Below are positions 44,441 through 60,438 of a stretch of 64,000 nucleotides of DNA, piece after piece (the first letter of the stretch is position 1; the number at the start of each line of letters is the position of its first letter). Location: contig NW_004457729.1 in assembly GCF_000203815.1 (NCBI RefSeq), forward strand, positions 2,046,674-2,110,673, written 5' to 3'. The notes beneath the pieces are model-generated. The model did no database searches. It had not been told where the DNA came from and saw only the letters and a list, made by a program, of their open reading frames with translations. Position numbers and translations under genes: made by a program. The DNA comes from Cavenderia fasciculata (lineage: Eukaryota > Evosea > Eumycetozoa > Acytosteliales > Cavenderiaceae).

Positions 44441-47104
44441 GATCATTGTCAAGACAATCATCACCAGTTTATAATTATGGTACTACAAACAATAATGGAC
44501 AGAATGGTGGTGGAATTGGAAATAGTTTAAATAATGGAGTCAAACCATACATTGAAATGATTAAACAATATATTGAAAAGTTGGATATTGATGATGACAA
44601 GGATTATAGTGGTAGTGAAACTGATTCTCCTCCTCCACCTCCTCCTCGCCATCGTTCCTCCTCCTCTTCTATTACATCACCAACAATTTCATCAAGTTCA
44701 AATTCATCAATGTCATCATCTCTAAGATCATCAACTGAAAGACATCAACAAATCTATCAAAACTATCAAAAGTATAGTAATGATATTGATTTTCAAAAAC
44801 AATTTCCAATATCTCCAACATCACCACCACCAGCCTATCAAGAATCAATGAATAATCACAAAAAGATAAATGATAACAACAAAATTACCAAAGAAGGACT
44901 ACTCTATTACAATGTAGTGATTATGGGAAAACAAAAAGGAACAGATGACGATCTGCGATGGTTTATTTTACGTGACCATCTATTGTTTAACCATCTATCA
45001 AAGGATACTGAAGCGACCGATGTCATTGACCTAAAGACTCTTATTGCCAATATCGATATTCGTCTATTAGATGGATCGGACAGTTGTTTTAGATATGGAT
45101 TGAGATTGAAAAGTCAAAACAATTCAATCTCTCATTTCATATGGTCAGATGATCCAAAAAATGCAATCATGTGGATCGTAGCCCTAGGTCATCATACTCA
45201 AGATTTTAATCCAGACACTGAAAGTGAAATGATTAATCAAATCCTTGAAATTAGTCAACCTGAATCAAAACCAAATATTATCTTATTGTAAGAGAGAAAA
45301 AAAAAACAAAACAATCAATCAATCAAATTTACTAATTTCTATTTTTTATTTACTATAGTAATGAAGAAGATAGAGAAGGACAAATTCAACAATTACAATA
45401 TTATGAAAAAAAGAAAAAAGAAGAATTGGAAAAACAACAAAACTCACAACAACAACCTTCATATTCACCTCAACTTGAATCACCAAGAGGAGGTAATACT
45501 ATTAATAATAATAATAATAGTTTAAATAGTTCACCAATTAGAAGAAATTCATCTTCATCTTCATTTTTTGATGAATTATTTGTAATGTATAACCAAAACA
45601 AAATATTCAAATCTATATATATATATATATACCACCCATTACTTTTTACTTATTCCCTTTCTTCTTTTATTTTTTTCTCTAGAAATCACAAAGAAAAACA
45701 TTTAAAACAATTTTACAAAATGCAGACAAGAAAGATTTTGTAATTAAAAATATAGCATTTATATTGAGTCAAAAGGAATTTGATATTGGAGAAGTATTTG
45801 ATCAAAATATATATACTATTCACAAGGAAATTGCACGTGTCACTGAAAAGACAAAAGATAAATCAACATCATCTTCCTTTATAAATGCAATGTTGGACGA
45901 GGAACTTGCGCATATTAAAAAATTAGTGATTGATTTGATTTTGGATTTTACAGATTTGGTATTGCAAAAAGTACCAGATATGAACAAGACAGAGGATAGA
46001 GCAATGTATTGTAGACTTGGAGTTGAAAAGGCTGTATTTATTCAAATCTATCCATTCCTATTTGCATTGTACAAACTGCGATACCAAGCCGATGATTTGA
46101 ATCATCAAAGCAAACAAGAACAATTCCTTACACTTACACCCATCCACTTGTCCATTCCTCAAAAGTTTTGGTTGATTGACGAAACAACCATCGAAAAACA
46201 AGTGGTTCCCTATTCATCGGCAATCGATACTCTTAAAAAGCTAACATCCCTAGTCTCACCATCTGAAAAGATTCAATGCCTTGTAGATACTTCTGATCAA
46301 ATTTGTCAATCTATTCAATCTTTTTGGAGTGAAAGAGATCATTTTAAACCTTCAAATTTAGTCTTGTAAGAAGAAGAAATAGAAAACAAAATAATAGAAT
46401 AATACTAATAATAATAATACTTTTTATTTTTTTTTAGGGGAGCTGATGATTTATTACCATTATTTACATTTGTAATTATTAAATCTAAAATACCAACAAT
46501 GTATAGTGAATCCATGTTTATTCAAGATTATTTGGATGAACAACAAAGTAGTAGAGTACAAGGTTACTTTTTGGTAACTTTCCAAACATCTCTTAGTTTA
46601 ATTTGTGTTTGGCAAATCAATGAATTACTTGCCAATGCTTCCAAACTATTTGATCAAGTTAAAATTACTTCTCCAACTATACTTCCTCAACAAGAACAAA
46701 CAATTCATCAAACTGATAAAAATGATAATAGTCTTGATAATAATAATAATAATAATAATGAAGAAGAGGATGATAAAGAACAATCAAAAATGAATCATTC
46801 CTCTTCCTCTACCTCTTCTACTACTTCTACTACTACAACTACAAATATGACGACTACAAATATGACGACTACAAATATGACAACTCAGCAACAACAAATT
46901 AGATTGGTAGATGATGAAATTGAAATGGATCCAAATACCGATCAAAAACCATCATTTGCCTTTCCATCACAACCAACTAGTCCATCATCTTCTTCATGGT
47001 TTGATGAGTTGATGGATGCCAACAAACTACCTCCACCATCACCTGTAACTTCCCCAACCCCTTTAAACATTGATACTAGTTATCCTGATTTTGTTGATTT
47101 TTAA
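43900..47104 (+). CDS. PH and VPS9 domain protein (Rab5-type GEF)
   Basis: Four exons: 43900-45287, 45359-45581, 45683-46365 and 46438-47104, giving 986 residues. The first 300 residues are Gln/Asn/Pro/Ser-rich. A PH-like domain follows (about 335-435: KEGLLYYNVVIMGKQKGTDDDLRWFILRDHLLFNHL... FIWSDDPKNAIMWIVAL), then a helical region. The VPS9 core starts across intron 3 with LGADDLLPLFTFVIIKSKIPTMYSESMFIQDYL and ends with GYFLVTFQTSLSLI. VPS9 domains load GTP on Rab5-family GTPases at early endosomes. The C-terminal tail is disordered. PH-guided membrane recruitment is inferred. Confidence 0.85.
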
Positions 47105-49392
47105 ACAATCAAATAATAAATCAACAAATATATATATAACTAAAAGAAAAATAGATATCTATTAGTAATCCACAAAAAGTAGAAATAGAAATTTAGAGAT
47201 TATAAAAGAAATTTGATTTGTGGAAAAATGATCAGGATGAAGAAGTTCTCAAAGTTATTTCTAACCGAGTCGTTCCTCATCTCCTTTGTTAGCAACATTG
47301 ACTTGAAAGAGAAAAAGAGTGAAAGAATTGGGACAGGTATCCAAGGCGCCTGATAGGCTATAGCACCAAAGCAATAGGTTTTTTTAGGACCTATTTTCAT
47401 TTACATTTAGCACCAGACCAAGTAACATGCCATCCCTTTTCATCCACCCCCTTTGTGTGTAGGTTTCTCTTTTAAATCTTCATTGTAAAGATGTTTATTC
47501 ATCATTTTCATTTAATCCAGAGTAATATAGAATAAAAAGTAAAGAGAGAGAGAGAGAGAGAGAGAAGAGGGACTTACATATACATTGTATTATACAAGGT
47601 AGGATTGAGATATTATTCTCAATCAATCTATCTATTAATTCGAATGGGTGTTGTGTACCTATGAACCGATATGCCGCTGTTCAGTGTTGGTGACATCATC
47701 GAATCGGGTCTCATCTGAGATCAGATCGCCAAAAAAAAATAGAAAAAAAGAAATCAAGGACAGACAGCAGCGGGGTGTTGGAAATATAGAGTGAGCGTGA
47801 ACTGAGAGGGTTATAATAATAAAACTCAAACTGCCCTCCCTTCCTATTGTGAGGTAAATTTAAAGGCCAACAGACACTTCTTTAAAATTTTTAATCGATA
47901 AACATATTATATATATATAAATATATAGAGAGAGAGAGAGAGAGGAACTTCACATAGAAATAGTAATAGTAATATAAAGTAGGTAAAGTATTTATAGTAT
48001 GTGTGTGTTTGTGTGTAATTATATACAATGTGTATTCATTCAGTCTTTTGACACAGACTTTAAAAGAAAGAAGCTGCTGGATGGTTAAAAGAAACCAATT
48101 TTTTTTTTTTAATTTTTTGAGCAAAAGATTTTTTTGCTTTTGTTGAAACAGATTACTGCCTATCAGGTGGTATAATAATATTATAATAGTCGTATATATT
48201 TATATATATTTAGAGTTAGTTATATTTATAACTAGATTAGAAGAAAGACAATTTGTAGATATAGGATAACTAAACACAAACAAAGGATAGATATAAAAAA
48301 AGACGTGAAGGTAGTTACAAACATCATCATCATCATTAAAAACAACAACAACACTCGATACCAACACCACCACATAACAGACAATGAATTGTGTACGCGT
48401 CTATCGTCTCTTTTAAATTAGCAACAACACACAGTATAATAATAACAATAGAGCGCGAGATCACAATCGCATCGATCGATTTTTCAAATAAGAAAGCAGG
48501 TGCATGTTGTTATTGTTGGATGTAAAGTAAAAGGAAAATAAGTGGAAGTGAAGTACTTGGGTTGACGATCAATCATTCATAACCCTACCCCCCCCCCCCC
48601 CCCCCTTCATTCCACTCTTTATCAACACAAACGATCATGACGATAAAAAAAAGAGAGAGAAAGAAAGAAAGAGAGAGAGAGAGAGAGTAGCATGTGTGAG
48701 AGTGTGCGCGTTGTCCATCCATAAAATTCATTCAAACATCATTCAATTTAAAAAGAGAACCCCAACACTTGTCTGTTTTATTATCATCATTATTATTACT
48801 TTCATCTCAAGAGACAACCTTTAATCCAATCCAATTCAATATTCAATATTCAATTCGATTAGACAGACAGCTCTGTTGTCTATTTTAAACAACATTTACT
48901 TTAAATTATATTGTAAAGTAAAAAGGAATTCTATCATCATTCTAGTCAGTGACAGGTCCTTCCTTTCTTTCTTTCATTCATTCATTCTCCTCATCTCAAT
49001 TCCATCTCGCAAAAACTCTTTTAATCCTTCCTCCACAATATCCTATCCACCGTTCAGATCGATCAGCTGTTGTTTTAAATTAAAAAAAAAAAAAAATTCG
49101 ACTTTGCAATATTTTTTTTCGTCCCTCCTCTCTTTCTCTCTTTCTCTCTCTCCTTTATTACAACTTCTAACCCTCTTGGAACCATACAACACAAAAGCAT
49201 AGGTTACTAATTATCATACTCCTTTTTACACACACAACTAGTATTCTATTCACAAACGCGCTTTAGTGATAGATCTTTGTATTTTTAACAATAACAAAAT
49301 AGATAGATAGAGCAGACTATACTATACGATACGATAGATAAACCATTCAAAAATACAGATAGTTATAGGCAATAAACAACAAAACAGACTAA
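47105..49392. other. Long gene-free stretch upstream of the PAK-family kinase
   Basis: 2.3 kb without a supported gene. It contains GA microsatellites (about 47544-47564, 47929-47942, 48650-48686), a C-run of about 17 (48589-48605), CAT/CAA-rich segments from 48320, and TACTA repeats just before the coding exon. A long 5' leader or regulatory region is likely; an unrecognised ncRNA cannot be excluded. Confidence 0.5.
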
Positions 49393-51963
<2,571 letters not shown>

Positions 51964-52287
51964 ATAATTTTTCCATATTTTTTTTTCTCTCTCTACCACC
52001 TATAATTTAACAATACATAAATCACGATATTAATAACCCCCCCCTCCCAATCACAACATCACATCATTCAACTAATAATAATAATAACAACAAATAATAA
52101 TAATAATAATAATAATAATTAATTAATTATAAGTAATAATGACTTGACAAATAATAACAAATTCTCCACTTGCTAGATCTAGCTCCTGTTATATTAATAA
52201 AACTAAAAGATAAAACAAAAGTTTTAACCCTAAAAAAAACAAACAAATTGAAACAAACAAAACTTATTTATTTATTTATTTTTATTC
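51964..52287. other. Convergent spacer
   Basis: AT-rich 3' region with (AAT)n, a C7 run and TTAATTAATTA. No gene seen. Confidence 0.6.
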
Positions 52288-54321
52288 TTATGGATTCATT
52301 TTTTGTTTATTTAATTGATTGGATGGTTGTAAAAATGAAATACATTTAGAGACTAGTTTGTTCATTGTTTTGTCACACATTTGAGGGGGATTGGGATTAA
52401 AGGTACAGTAGGGGCACCGTGACGATTGGATAGGTGACATGCCAGAGATGGTGCTACCAAACTCCCAATCTGAAACATGATGGTATTCACTATGTCTATG
52501 ATTGTCCATAAAGTTTTGGTCTCCAATGATAAGAAAAGATGGATGTTGAATAGGATGGAGTGAAGGTGATTCGTCGCCAACAAACATCAAATATTCTTGG
52601 AGATGTAGTATTGAAATGAGGAAAGAGTAGACCAAGTCAAAGTGTTGGTCTTTTGAGCATATTTGGATAGACTCGACTAGTCGGTTCTCTAGGAATGGAT
52701 TCTTTTCAGAAGAGGAGATTTGCGCGTGTAATAGTGGTGATACTGGTGGATTTCTAAATTGTGAAATGACTGGTGATTCTGGATTTGCTTGGTGTCTTGC
52801 AGATGGTTGGATAAATGCTGCTGGATTAAGTAGAGTTTCATTTACCGCTCCATTGAGTGGTTCAAAATCCATTGCATCTTGTTGTTGCTGAGGAACTAGT
52901 TGAGGTTCTGTATGTTGACGATTAGGCGAACTATAGTTGTCGTGAAACTCTAGTCCTGACAATAGAACGGTCAACCAACCTCGAGCCATCATGGTGGCTA
53001 GATGTACAATTGAAATCTCGCTTTCAGAACCGTGTAATAGTTTCTTCCACCATGTCGAACCTTTTGAATGGAAGCTTAGAGGTCTCGAGTTAAACTCTTC
53101 ACCTTGTTTGCTGACCCAGTCACGGTGATAGTATCTAAAGACGATATTGATTCGTTTGATCGAGTAGAGGTAGTTTTGCCAGTGGAAGAGGTAGAATCGA
53201 AGTAGTGGTGCTCCATTGGGAGTGGATTGAGAGTCTATTAAAACGTTGAACAAATGGTTGTGACAACACTCTACCATCATGCGATACAGATTAAGAGGTG
53301 GTATGTAATAGTTTTTCATTCGATAGTTGACAATGCACAATTGAAATACAATGGTGTACATTGTCATCATTGCCTTTCTATTAAATTCCATGGGAAAGGC
53401 AATCAACGTTGACAGTAGATGGTAAAACTCTTCGATACCTCCATCTTGTACAATCAACTTTCTCTCCTTGTACAGTTGTTTCCAAATCCTTGACTCTTGG
53501 TTCTTTTGTTTGACATCGGTATAGAATCTAGGTTTAAATACCTCGTGTACCCTTTTAATCGATGAACTAAGTTTGTTTTCATCATAACTATCATGAAAAT
53601 AATTATTCGAGTGGAATTGATTATTTAAATAATTTACATTATTATTTTGATTATTATTATTTTGATTATTTTGATTATTATTAATTCTAATATTAGATCT
53701 TGATTGTGGTGAAGAGTATGGTGATTTGTTCAAATCTAACAATTTAATATAACTCGATGGAGAGAAAAAAACTTGGGAATGAGTTGTAGGATCGTTTAGA
53801 TCCAGTGTCAACTTTGATCGATGTGGAAGTGTGACTACGTTCCATTTTCTGAGATACAATGATTTCCAAAGATAATTGTCTTGTGACAGATAGTTGAGTG
53901 AATGGTCAACATAGGATATCATTATTAAATCTCTTTCACTCAAGTATCCCAAAACAATGATCCAAACTTCTCTTGGTAAATGTACTTGTTTAACAATATC
54001 CATATATGATGATGATGATGATTCTAGCTCCAAGTCAGTAGTAGTACTTTCATCGAAATAGTTGTTATAATCAACTGATATTTGAAATGAAGACGAAGAG
54101 GATTGAGGTACAGCCACCATTGGTTTAATCAAACTATTATTATTTAATATTGATTGATAGATGCTTTGATGATTTAAATCTGTATCATCATCATCATCAT
54201 CGTTTGTATCCAATTCCATCATCATCATGATTGATGATTCAGAAGAAGAAGAAGAAGAAGAATCTTTTTTGTTGGTTAATGATTGTTGTTGCATTTGAGT
54301 TTCATTTATTAATGAATTCAT
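52288..54321 (-). CDS. F-box protein, single exon, 677 aa
   Basis: An F-box lies at about residues 113-160 (LPREVWIIVLGYLSERDLIMISYVDHSLNYLSQDNYLWKSLYLRKW) after an acidic, Ser-rich N-terminus. The remaining 500 residues are mostly helical with no recognised substrate domain. They include an Asn-rich insert (about 205-230) and CPYCTFNPNPPQMC near the C-terminus. F-box proteins present substrates to SCF ubiquitin ligases via SKP1. Substrate unknown. Confidence 0.85.
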   Translation of the reverse strand: MNSLINETQMQQQSLTNKKDSSSSSSSESSIMMMMELDTNDDDDDDTDLNHQSIYQSILNNNSLIKPMVAVPQSSSSSFQISVDYNNYFDESTTTDLELESSSSSYMDIVKQVHLPREVWIIVLGYLSERDLIMISYVDHSLNYLSQDNYLWKSLYLRKWNVVTLPHRSKLTLDLNDPTTHSQVFFSPSSYIKLLDLNKSPYSSPQSRSNIRINNNQNNQNNNNQNNNVNYLNNQFHSNNYFHDSYDENKLSSSIKRVHEVFKPRFYTDVKQKNQESRIWKQLYKERKLIVQDGGIEEFYHLLSTLIAFPMEFNRKAMMTMYTIVFQLCIVNYRMKNYYIPPLNLYRMMVECCHNHLFNVLIDSQSTPNGAPLLRFYLFHWQNYLYSIKRINIVFRYYHRDWVSKQGEEFNSRPLSFHSKGSTWWKKLLHGSESEISIVHLATMMARGWLTVLLSGLEFHDNYSSPNRQHTEPQLVPQQQQDAMDFEPLNGAVNETLLNPAAFIQPSARHQANPESPVISQFRNPPVSPLLHAQISSSEKNPFLENRLVESIQICSKDQHFDLVYSFLISILHLQEYLMFVGDESPSLHPIQHPSFLIIGDQNFMDNHRHSEYHHVSDWEFGSTISGMSPIQSSRCPYCTFNPNPPQMCDKTMNKLVSKCISFLQPSNQLNKQKMNP

Positions 54322-55292
54322 TCTTATTCTCTATTATTATACTACTATTCTATTATAATATACTATTCTTCTATTATAATAATAATAAATTAAATATTTA
54401 GCTCTTCATGAATGAATATTTAATCTATTACTACTTTGGAAATTAAACTTTTCTTTCTTTTAATATTATTAATATTTTAAACTCTAAAACTAGTAGTTTC
54501 TAATTGAAAGGTATTTTTGATGAAAAAGAGAATAGTAAAGTAAATGGTAAAGGTAAAAGTATAATTTACTAACTACTAGTATATAAATATATATAAAGAG
54601 GAGGAAGAGGAGGAGGAGGAGGAGGTGAAGTGAGCAAAGCAGCAATCCAAACGAGCTTGATGGTTCATTAAATTTCATGTCAATCCTACATCATCCCCAT
54701 CCCCTCGACCAGAGTGGTGGAGGTGTATTTTGCCAAAAGCTTGCTTGCTCTATCTACTCTGCTCTCTACTCACATTCGAGCATGAGTGTGGGTGTTGGTG
54801 TTGAGGATAAGAAAAGAAAAAACAGCCACAACAATAATAGTATTACTACTCGAGGTGGGTGTGTTTGCATGATGATATCTTATTGTTGTCGAATTTAACA
54901 ACAACATATATATATATATATATCACATATTATTATTGGCTTGTAAATCTCCATCAAAACGGTGACCGATATAGATCACCAGAACGAGTGAGAGAAGGGA
55001 GGTAGGGGGTCATATAGTCATAGTGATATGATATACATGTATCATATTAATAATTAAAGGAGGAGGAGGAGATAGGATGCATTGTTGTATGATTGATTGA
55101 TTATCTATCATTCCTTCTTTTAAAACTGATGATTCAAAAAAAAAACAAAGAAAGAAATTCAAAGATGAATCAGGTGTCTGTCCACAAACAAACACCAAAT
55201 TAATCAAAAATCATATATATTTTAAAACAACACTAAGAGATAGAGGGATAGAGATAGATATTTAATATATTAAGAAGAAGTGATGATTTGTA
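54322..55292. promoter_or_regulatory. Divergent promoter region F-box gene / WDR13
   Basis: No gene in 971 bp. Contains purine-rich GAGGAGGA runs (54600-54627, 55061-55070) and two G/T-rich blocks (GTGTGGGTGTTGGTGTTG near 54785; GAGGTGGGTGTGTTTG near 54851) of the kind bound by GBF, plus a TATATATA tract near 54910. Confidence 0.4.
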
Positions 55293-56887
55293 ATGGATCA
55301 ATTGGTACAAATTAATATAGCAAATCATACTAGTTTTATTGATGATAGTTTTATACAATCAAGAATATCGTGTATTGAAAGAACTACTGATTGGACTGCA
55401 GAACACTATCTAACATGGAGAACTGCATTGCTGGAAAAGAAAGCAATTGCTAATAAACTAAAGGTTAGAGATCATGGTGATAGAAGAGATGATTATCTTC
55501 AACGTAGATTTCAAATACTTGATTCAAAATATCAAAAACAACAAGAGTATGATTTATAACTTAAACTTTAACTTTGTAGTATACATTTAATGGAACTAAC
55601 TAACAAACTAATTCTCTTTTTAACAGACAAAATCATAATGTACAAAGAAAACAAAATGTTGAAGAAACATCATCGACGTCATCAACCAATAACACAACAA
55701 CTATAAGAATAACATCGGATTCAAATACATCACCAACAACTACTACAACTACTACAACAACTACAACAACATCATCACCATCAATACCAACTCATGTTAT
55801 AAACAAAATAGTAAAGTTGGAAGACTTTTCATTCTCTGGTATGCATCATATATTTGATTCACACAAAAAGGCGATATCTCGTATTAGATATGCCAATAAT
55901 AGTAGAGATTTATTGGCATTTTCATCAGATGATGGTACTCTATCATTGTGCAATACAACATCGAAACCACCTTGTGTCATCAAGGCGTTAAAGGGACACA
56001 GTGGACCAATCATCGATTTTGTTTGGACCAATGACAATGAAAAGATTATGACTGTCGGAGTGGATGGAACCATGAGACAATGGAGTGCACGTACAGGACA
56101 AGAAGAGAAAATCATCAAAGACGCAGGCGTGTGTTTTACCTTGTGCACTCATCCAACTCGTTCATCAATCATTGTTGTCTCTGAAAACAAGAGCGCAATC
56201 AAAATCTATGATATCTCACTTGGGAAATGGTTATCAAAAGTTAAATCTCTATCACCTGTTTTATCAATGAAATTTGAATCAAAAGGTGATTATTTATTCC
56301 TTGGTGATGATAAAGTAAATATAATCAAATCTAATTAATGAATCTATTAAATTCTTACTTATTAACTTATTTTTTGATTTGATTTTAATTTTTTTTAGGG
56401 ATTTATATTTACATTTAAAATTGATAATAAGCAATCAGCATTTTCATTGGTATCAAAGACACAGGTTTCAAGTAAACCTATTATTTCTGTTGATGTACAT
56501 TATTGGCAAATTGGACAGAAACCTGGGTTGTCACTTTTGGTCAATAGCAAAGACAGTGTCATGAGAGTGTTTAGTGTTAAAAGTTTACAAACTGGTAGTT
56601 TTGTCATCTCAAAAGAGTACAACATCCAGGCCAAGAAAAATGGTTCAATACACAGTTGCTTTTGTCCCATCTCCAACAAGAGAGAAGGTGTCTTTTGTGT
56701 GAGTGGTGGAGACGACGGTACCATTCACATCTACGATCCACTACGAAAGGAATCTCAATCGATTAATCAGTTGATGGGTCATGGTTCACCAGTCACCTAC
56801 GTCACTTGGAATAGTGACGAATCTCATTTAGCCTCTGCAGATAGTAGTGGTCTTGTAATTATTTGGAATAGGGCAACATTTAAATAA
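55293..56887 (+). CDS. wdr13: WD-repeat protein WDR13
   Basis: Three exons, 55293-55546, 55627-56314 and 56399-56887, give 476 residues (human WDR13 has 485). The N-terminus (ERTTDWTAEHYLTWRTALLEKKA...DDYLQRRFQILD) is the conserved helical part, then a Thr/Ser linker. The WD40 propeller follows with HKKAISRIRYAN...LLAFSSDDGTLSLCN, GHSGPIIDFVW, GVDGTMRQWSARTG, GGDDGTIHIYD and GHGSPVTYVTWNSDESHLASADSSGLVIIW. WDR13 is a nuclear scaffold of unknown precise role. All joins are in phase. Confidence 0.85.
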
Positions 56888-56997
56888 ATAATATTTTTAT
56901 TATTAAAACGTCAAATAGTTTAAAGTTGGAAGGGAAAAGAAGAAGAGAGGCAAAAAGAGCAAATATAATTATATATTTAGTCTTTTTGTTGTTTTTT

Positions 56998-59216
56998 TTA
57001 GAGAGATGATAATGGTAAAAGATCAACCCATTGATTTAGGATTAAATCACTAAGAGTTTTACCGTGTCTGTCAATTCTTCTGCTTACACAAACACCACCA
57101 TCTAATGCAAAGTTGATGACAATGTTGAATGATTTGATGCCTGGTAGTTGGTAGACTGTGACGTCGGATTGTTTGGTCAAGTTTCTAAATACAGTTCGGA
57201 CCCAGTCGCTAGTTATCACTTTGGTGAGTCGATAGAAATCGCCAGTGTCGTATGGGATGACGCTTACATTTGCTGTGTCTCCCTTGTCGCCGCTTCTCGA
57301 ATGTGCAATATTGTACAATAAAACTCTGGATGGTAAACTAGTAATGGTTTTCGTGTGGTGGAGTGGTGGTGGTGAATAGATGATGGCGGCCGTGGAACTC
57401 TTCCAACCGTCTTTGATCATGTATCGTACACTAGTTCCATTCTTTGTTAAAAACACTGTGTTTTGGTAATCTTTTTTGTCCAGAATTAATTTTTCTTTAG
57501 ATATAATTTGAATATGATGATTGCTATTATTATTATTATTATTATTGTTATAATGACCTCTACTAATATTATTATTATCGTTATTATTATTATTACGATT
57601 AATATTAATATTTTGATCATTATTTAAAAAAATAAATGTATTCCATTTAACTAGTTCACGTTTAATGAATTGTCTAACTAATCTAACATCCTTTTTAATA
57701 CCAAATGCAAAACCACCACCGCCTGCGGGTCCGCATAGACCGAGACCTTGTAACTCCATGCCTAGGGCCTCTGCATCTTCTCGCGTGTCAAATAGACCGT
57801 CGAACCGCAGTCGCACCTCGGGCGGATACCCATCGGCCCAACAATCGTTTGAATAGGTGTCGCGGGGATCGCGAGTTGCTGGGATTGTCTTTGGCAGAGA
57901 GGTCGGTATCATTGTAAACTTTGATCCATGTGGTAGATAGAGACTGTTGTATCCGACGAGATAGGTCATCATATTGTGCGTGATACCCTTTTTACGGTCT
58001 TCCATCCACTTGTGTACCAGTTGACTTGCCCAATGTGCACGCTCGACACAGCCTAGACCGCCGTAGCTAATCTCAGCCCATGATTTGAAACCTGCATTTC
58101 GTGCAACTAGTCGCAGCAACGTGCTTGGACCTCGCGTCCCCCTAGCACCCCGCGCCATCACAGCATTGTCAGACATTGATGTAAACTCGACTCCTGTGAA
58201 ATCTACTATAATGTCTGGCGTGATGTATTCTCGCGGATCGCCAATTTCGTACGTCAGTTGTTGTTTGCAGGTTCGTTCACTCAGCTCGCCGCCGCTCCCC
58301 TCGGTTTTGCCCAACACTAGGTTGCCGCGACTATCGATATCGCAAAATGGCAACGACAGGTTGGCCAATTGATCAAACGTTATGTTTCTACCCATCGGAT
58401 GTGCAAAATAGCCACCCGTCAAATGACATCCACACTCTAACAAATGTCCCGCCAAAGTAGCCTGTGCTATCAAATCAAAATCCTTTTTTAAATCCCATCC
58501 AAATGTATAAGCTATAGGTGCAACAAATAAACTTGGATCTGCTACTCTTCCTGCAATCTAGAAAATAAATATATATTAGTATATATATACATTTGTTTCT
58601 TTTTTTCTTTTTTTTTTTTGATATTTACAACTAAATCGGCATTTAACTTTAAAGCATCAATAATTGAATCAGCACCAAGATATGTACAACCAACTTCCCA
58701 ATTTTCATCGTCATCGTTATTTACAGAATCACTACTAACAGAGAATCCATTAGAGCTTGGAATGGCGATTAATTTTGGTGCGGCTGCTGCGGCTGTAGTT
58801 GTTGTCTTTTTGTTCTGTGATTCAGTTGTAGTTGTATGTTCAACTACTTCACAGACTACTACGATACGAATGACAATTCCAAGTTGTTTGGCAATTTCTA
58901 ATGCTTCTTCACCAGCACCACGTGGATCGGCAGCACCCATATTGGTGATGACAGTTACACGATTGCGGTGTGCAGCTGGAAGCAACTGACTTAACCATTC
59001 TCTTAGTCTTGGGTCGTATCCTCGACCGCCATTCTTCATTCTCCTGATGCTATCGGTAAGTGTTCGTTCGGCCAAACACTCCAACACCAAATAGTCTAGC
59101 TTGGCTTCATTGATTAACTTTAATGCAGGTGGTACTCTATCACCTTGATATCCTGCTCCACATCCAACTCTTACTATTTTATGTTGAGGAGGTTTTTGTT
59201 GTTGATTAGTTGCCAT
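56998..59216 (-). CDS. AtuA-like (DUF1446) protein with C-terminal ferredoxin-fold domain
   Basis: Two exons, 59216-58629 and 58557-56998, give 715 residues. The N-terminal 460 residues are an AtuA domain (VGCGAGYQGDRVPPALKLI..LDYLVLECLAERTL, ITNMGAADP, IAGRVADPSLFVAPIAYTFGW, HLLECGCHLTGGYFAHP). After an Asn-rich linker, the AtuA-like C-terminal domain begins (YNIAHSRSGDKGDTANVSVIPYD). AtuA proteins act in bacterial acyclic terpene catabolism; the eukaryotic function is unknown. Bacteria often encode the halves separately or fused; here they are fused. The core is GC-rich relative to its surroundings. The gene is tail to tail with WDR13 (110 bp). Confidence 0.86.
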
Positions 59217-60438
59217 GATTATATGTATGTGATGATTAGGAAGAGGATGAAGTAGTAGGGAAAGAAGAAGATGATGATGTAATTAAATAGAGTAACATAA
59301 AACAACAACTATGCGTGAGAATATTCTAACTTGTCTGTTTGTCTGAACTACTTTTGTCGATAAATTATTAATAAACAAATGTCGATTTAAAAGGTTTGTT
59401 TGTTTGTTTGCAGAGTATTTAAGTGTGTGTTGTTGAAGTGAAGAAGGTTGTTTGTTATTAATAAAGAAGAAGAAGAGAGAGGAGTGGTATTGATCGTCTA
59501 TCATTAATATTTACCTTGTACGTACCCTTTTGGTTTTTTTTTTTGAATGCGACTGGGGTTGGTTATTATTGAGGTTGAGAGGTTGAGGTTGAGGTGTCAA
59601 AGATATTATCTCTATGAATATTTTTATTATTATTATTATGTTCTATTAAAAAGTAAAGTTGGTTGGTTATGCTTATTATTTGTTGTGAAACAACAATGTG
59701 TTTATATATTTATAACTCCTCCCAACTGTACTTTGTTGTTGTTGTTGTGTTGTTGTTGGACCTATCTAGAATTATGTATGTATTCAACATTGAGGTTGAA
59801 GATTACACTACACACCACTATGTTTTTGAATGATCCAGCAAGGTCTTTTGAATGATGAATCCCAATCAATGAAGTTTAAAAAAAAAATCTAAAAAAAAAA
59901 AAAAAAACTTCTCTCTTGGGACCAACCAATCACAAAGAAAGGTTCAGTAAGATAAGTAGATTACTTGGTCAGTCGGTCGGTCGGTAATATACTATAATTT
60001 AATATTCCCCGAGTAGAGTTGGACAACGACCAACCAACCAACCCAACACCCCAATACAGAAAAATGAAGATAGAATGATCTCACTCTACCCATTCCCATC
60101 CTCAATGAGATCTATGATAAGATTTTTTTTGAATTTGTTGTTTTTTTTAGCGGTGGTGCCAACTTCCTTTTTCCTTATGATTCTTTTTAAAAACACAGAG
60201 TGATTATTTGATTGATAGATATTGTATTAGTATTATAAGTAAAAGCGTAGATTGGAAGAGATTGTATTATATATAAAGATAGATAGATTAGTTTGATTGA
60301 ATATAAACACACAAGACACACATCAATCAATCAATCAATCGTCGACGTACCCACTCACACAAATCAAAATAATCCAAAATATCATAACAATCAATCAATC
60401 ATCAAAGAATAGATATATATATATAATAGAGATAGAAA
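59217..60438. promoter_or_regulatory. Divergent promoter region AtuA-like / PP2A-family gene
   Basis: 1.2 kb with no supported gene. Contains GTTTGTTTGTTTG, TTGTTGTTG and GGTCGGTCGGTCGG runs and a CAATCAATC leader before the phosphatase. A 102-codon open frame at 59547 has leader-like composition and was not accepted. Confidence 0.5.

Noticed and set aside
59547-59855. 102-codon open frame in the phosphatase promoter region
   Set aside because: Tyr/Leu/Cys-rich translation of TTG/TAT repeats with no conserved motif.
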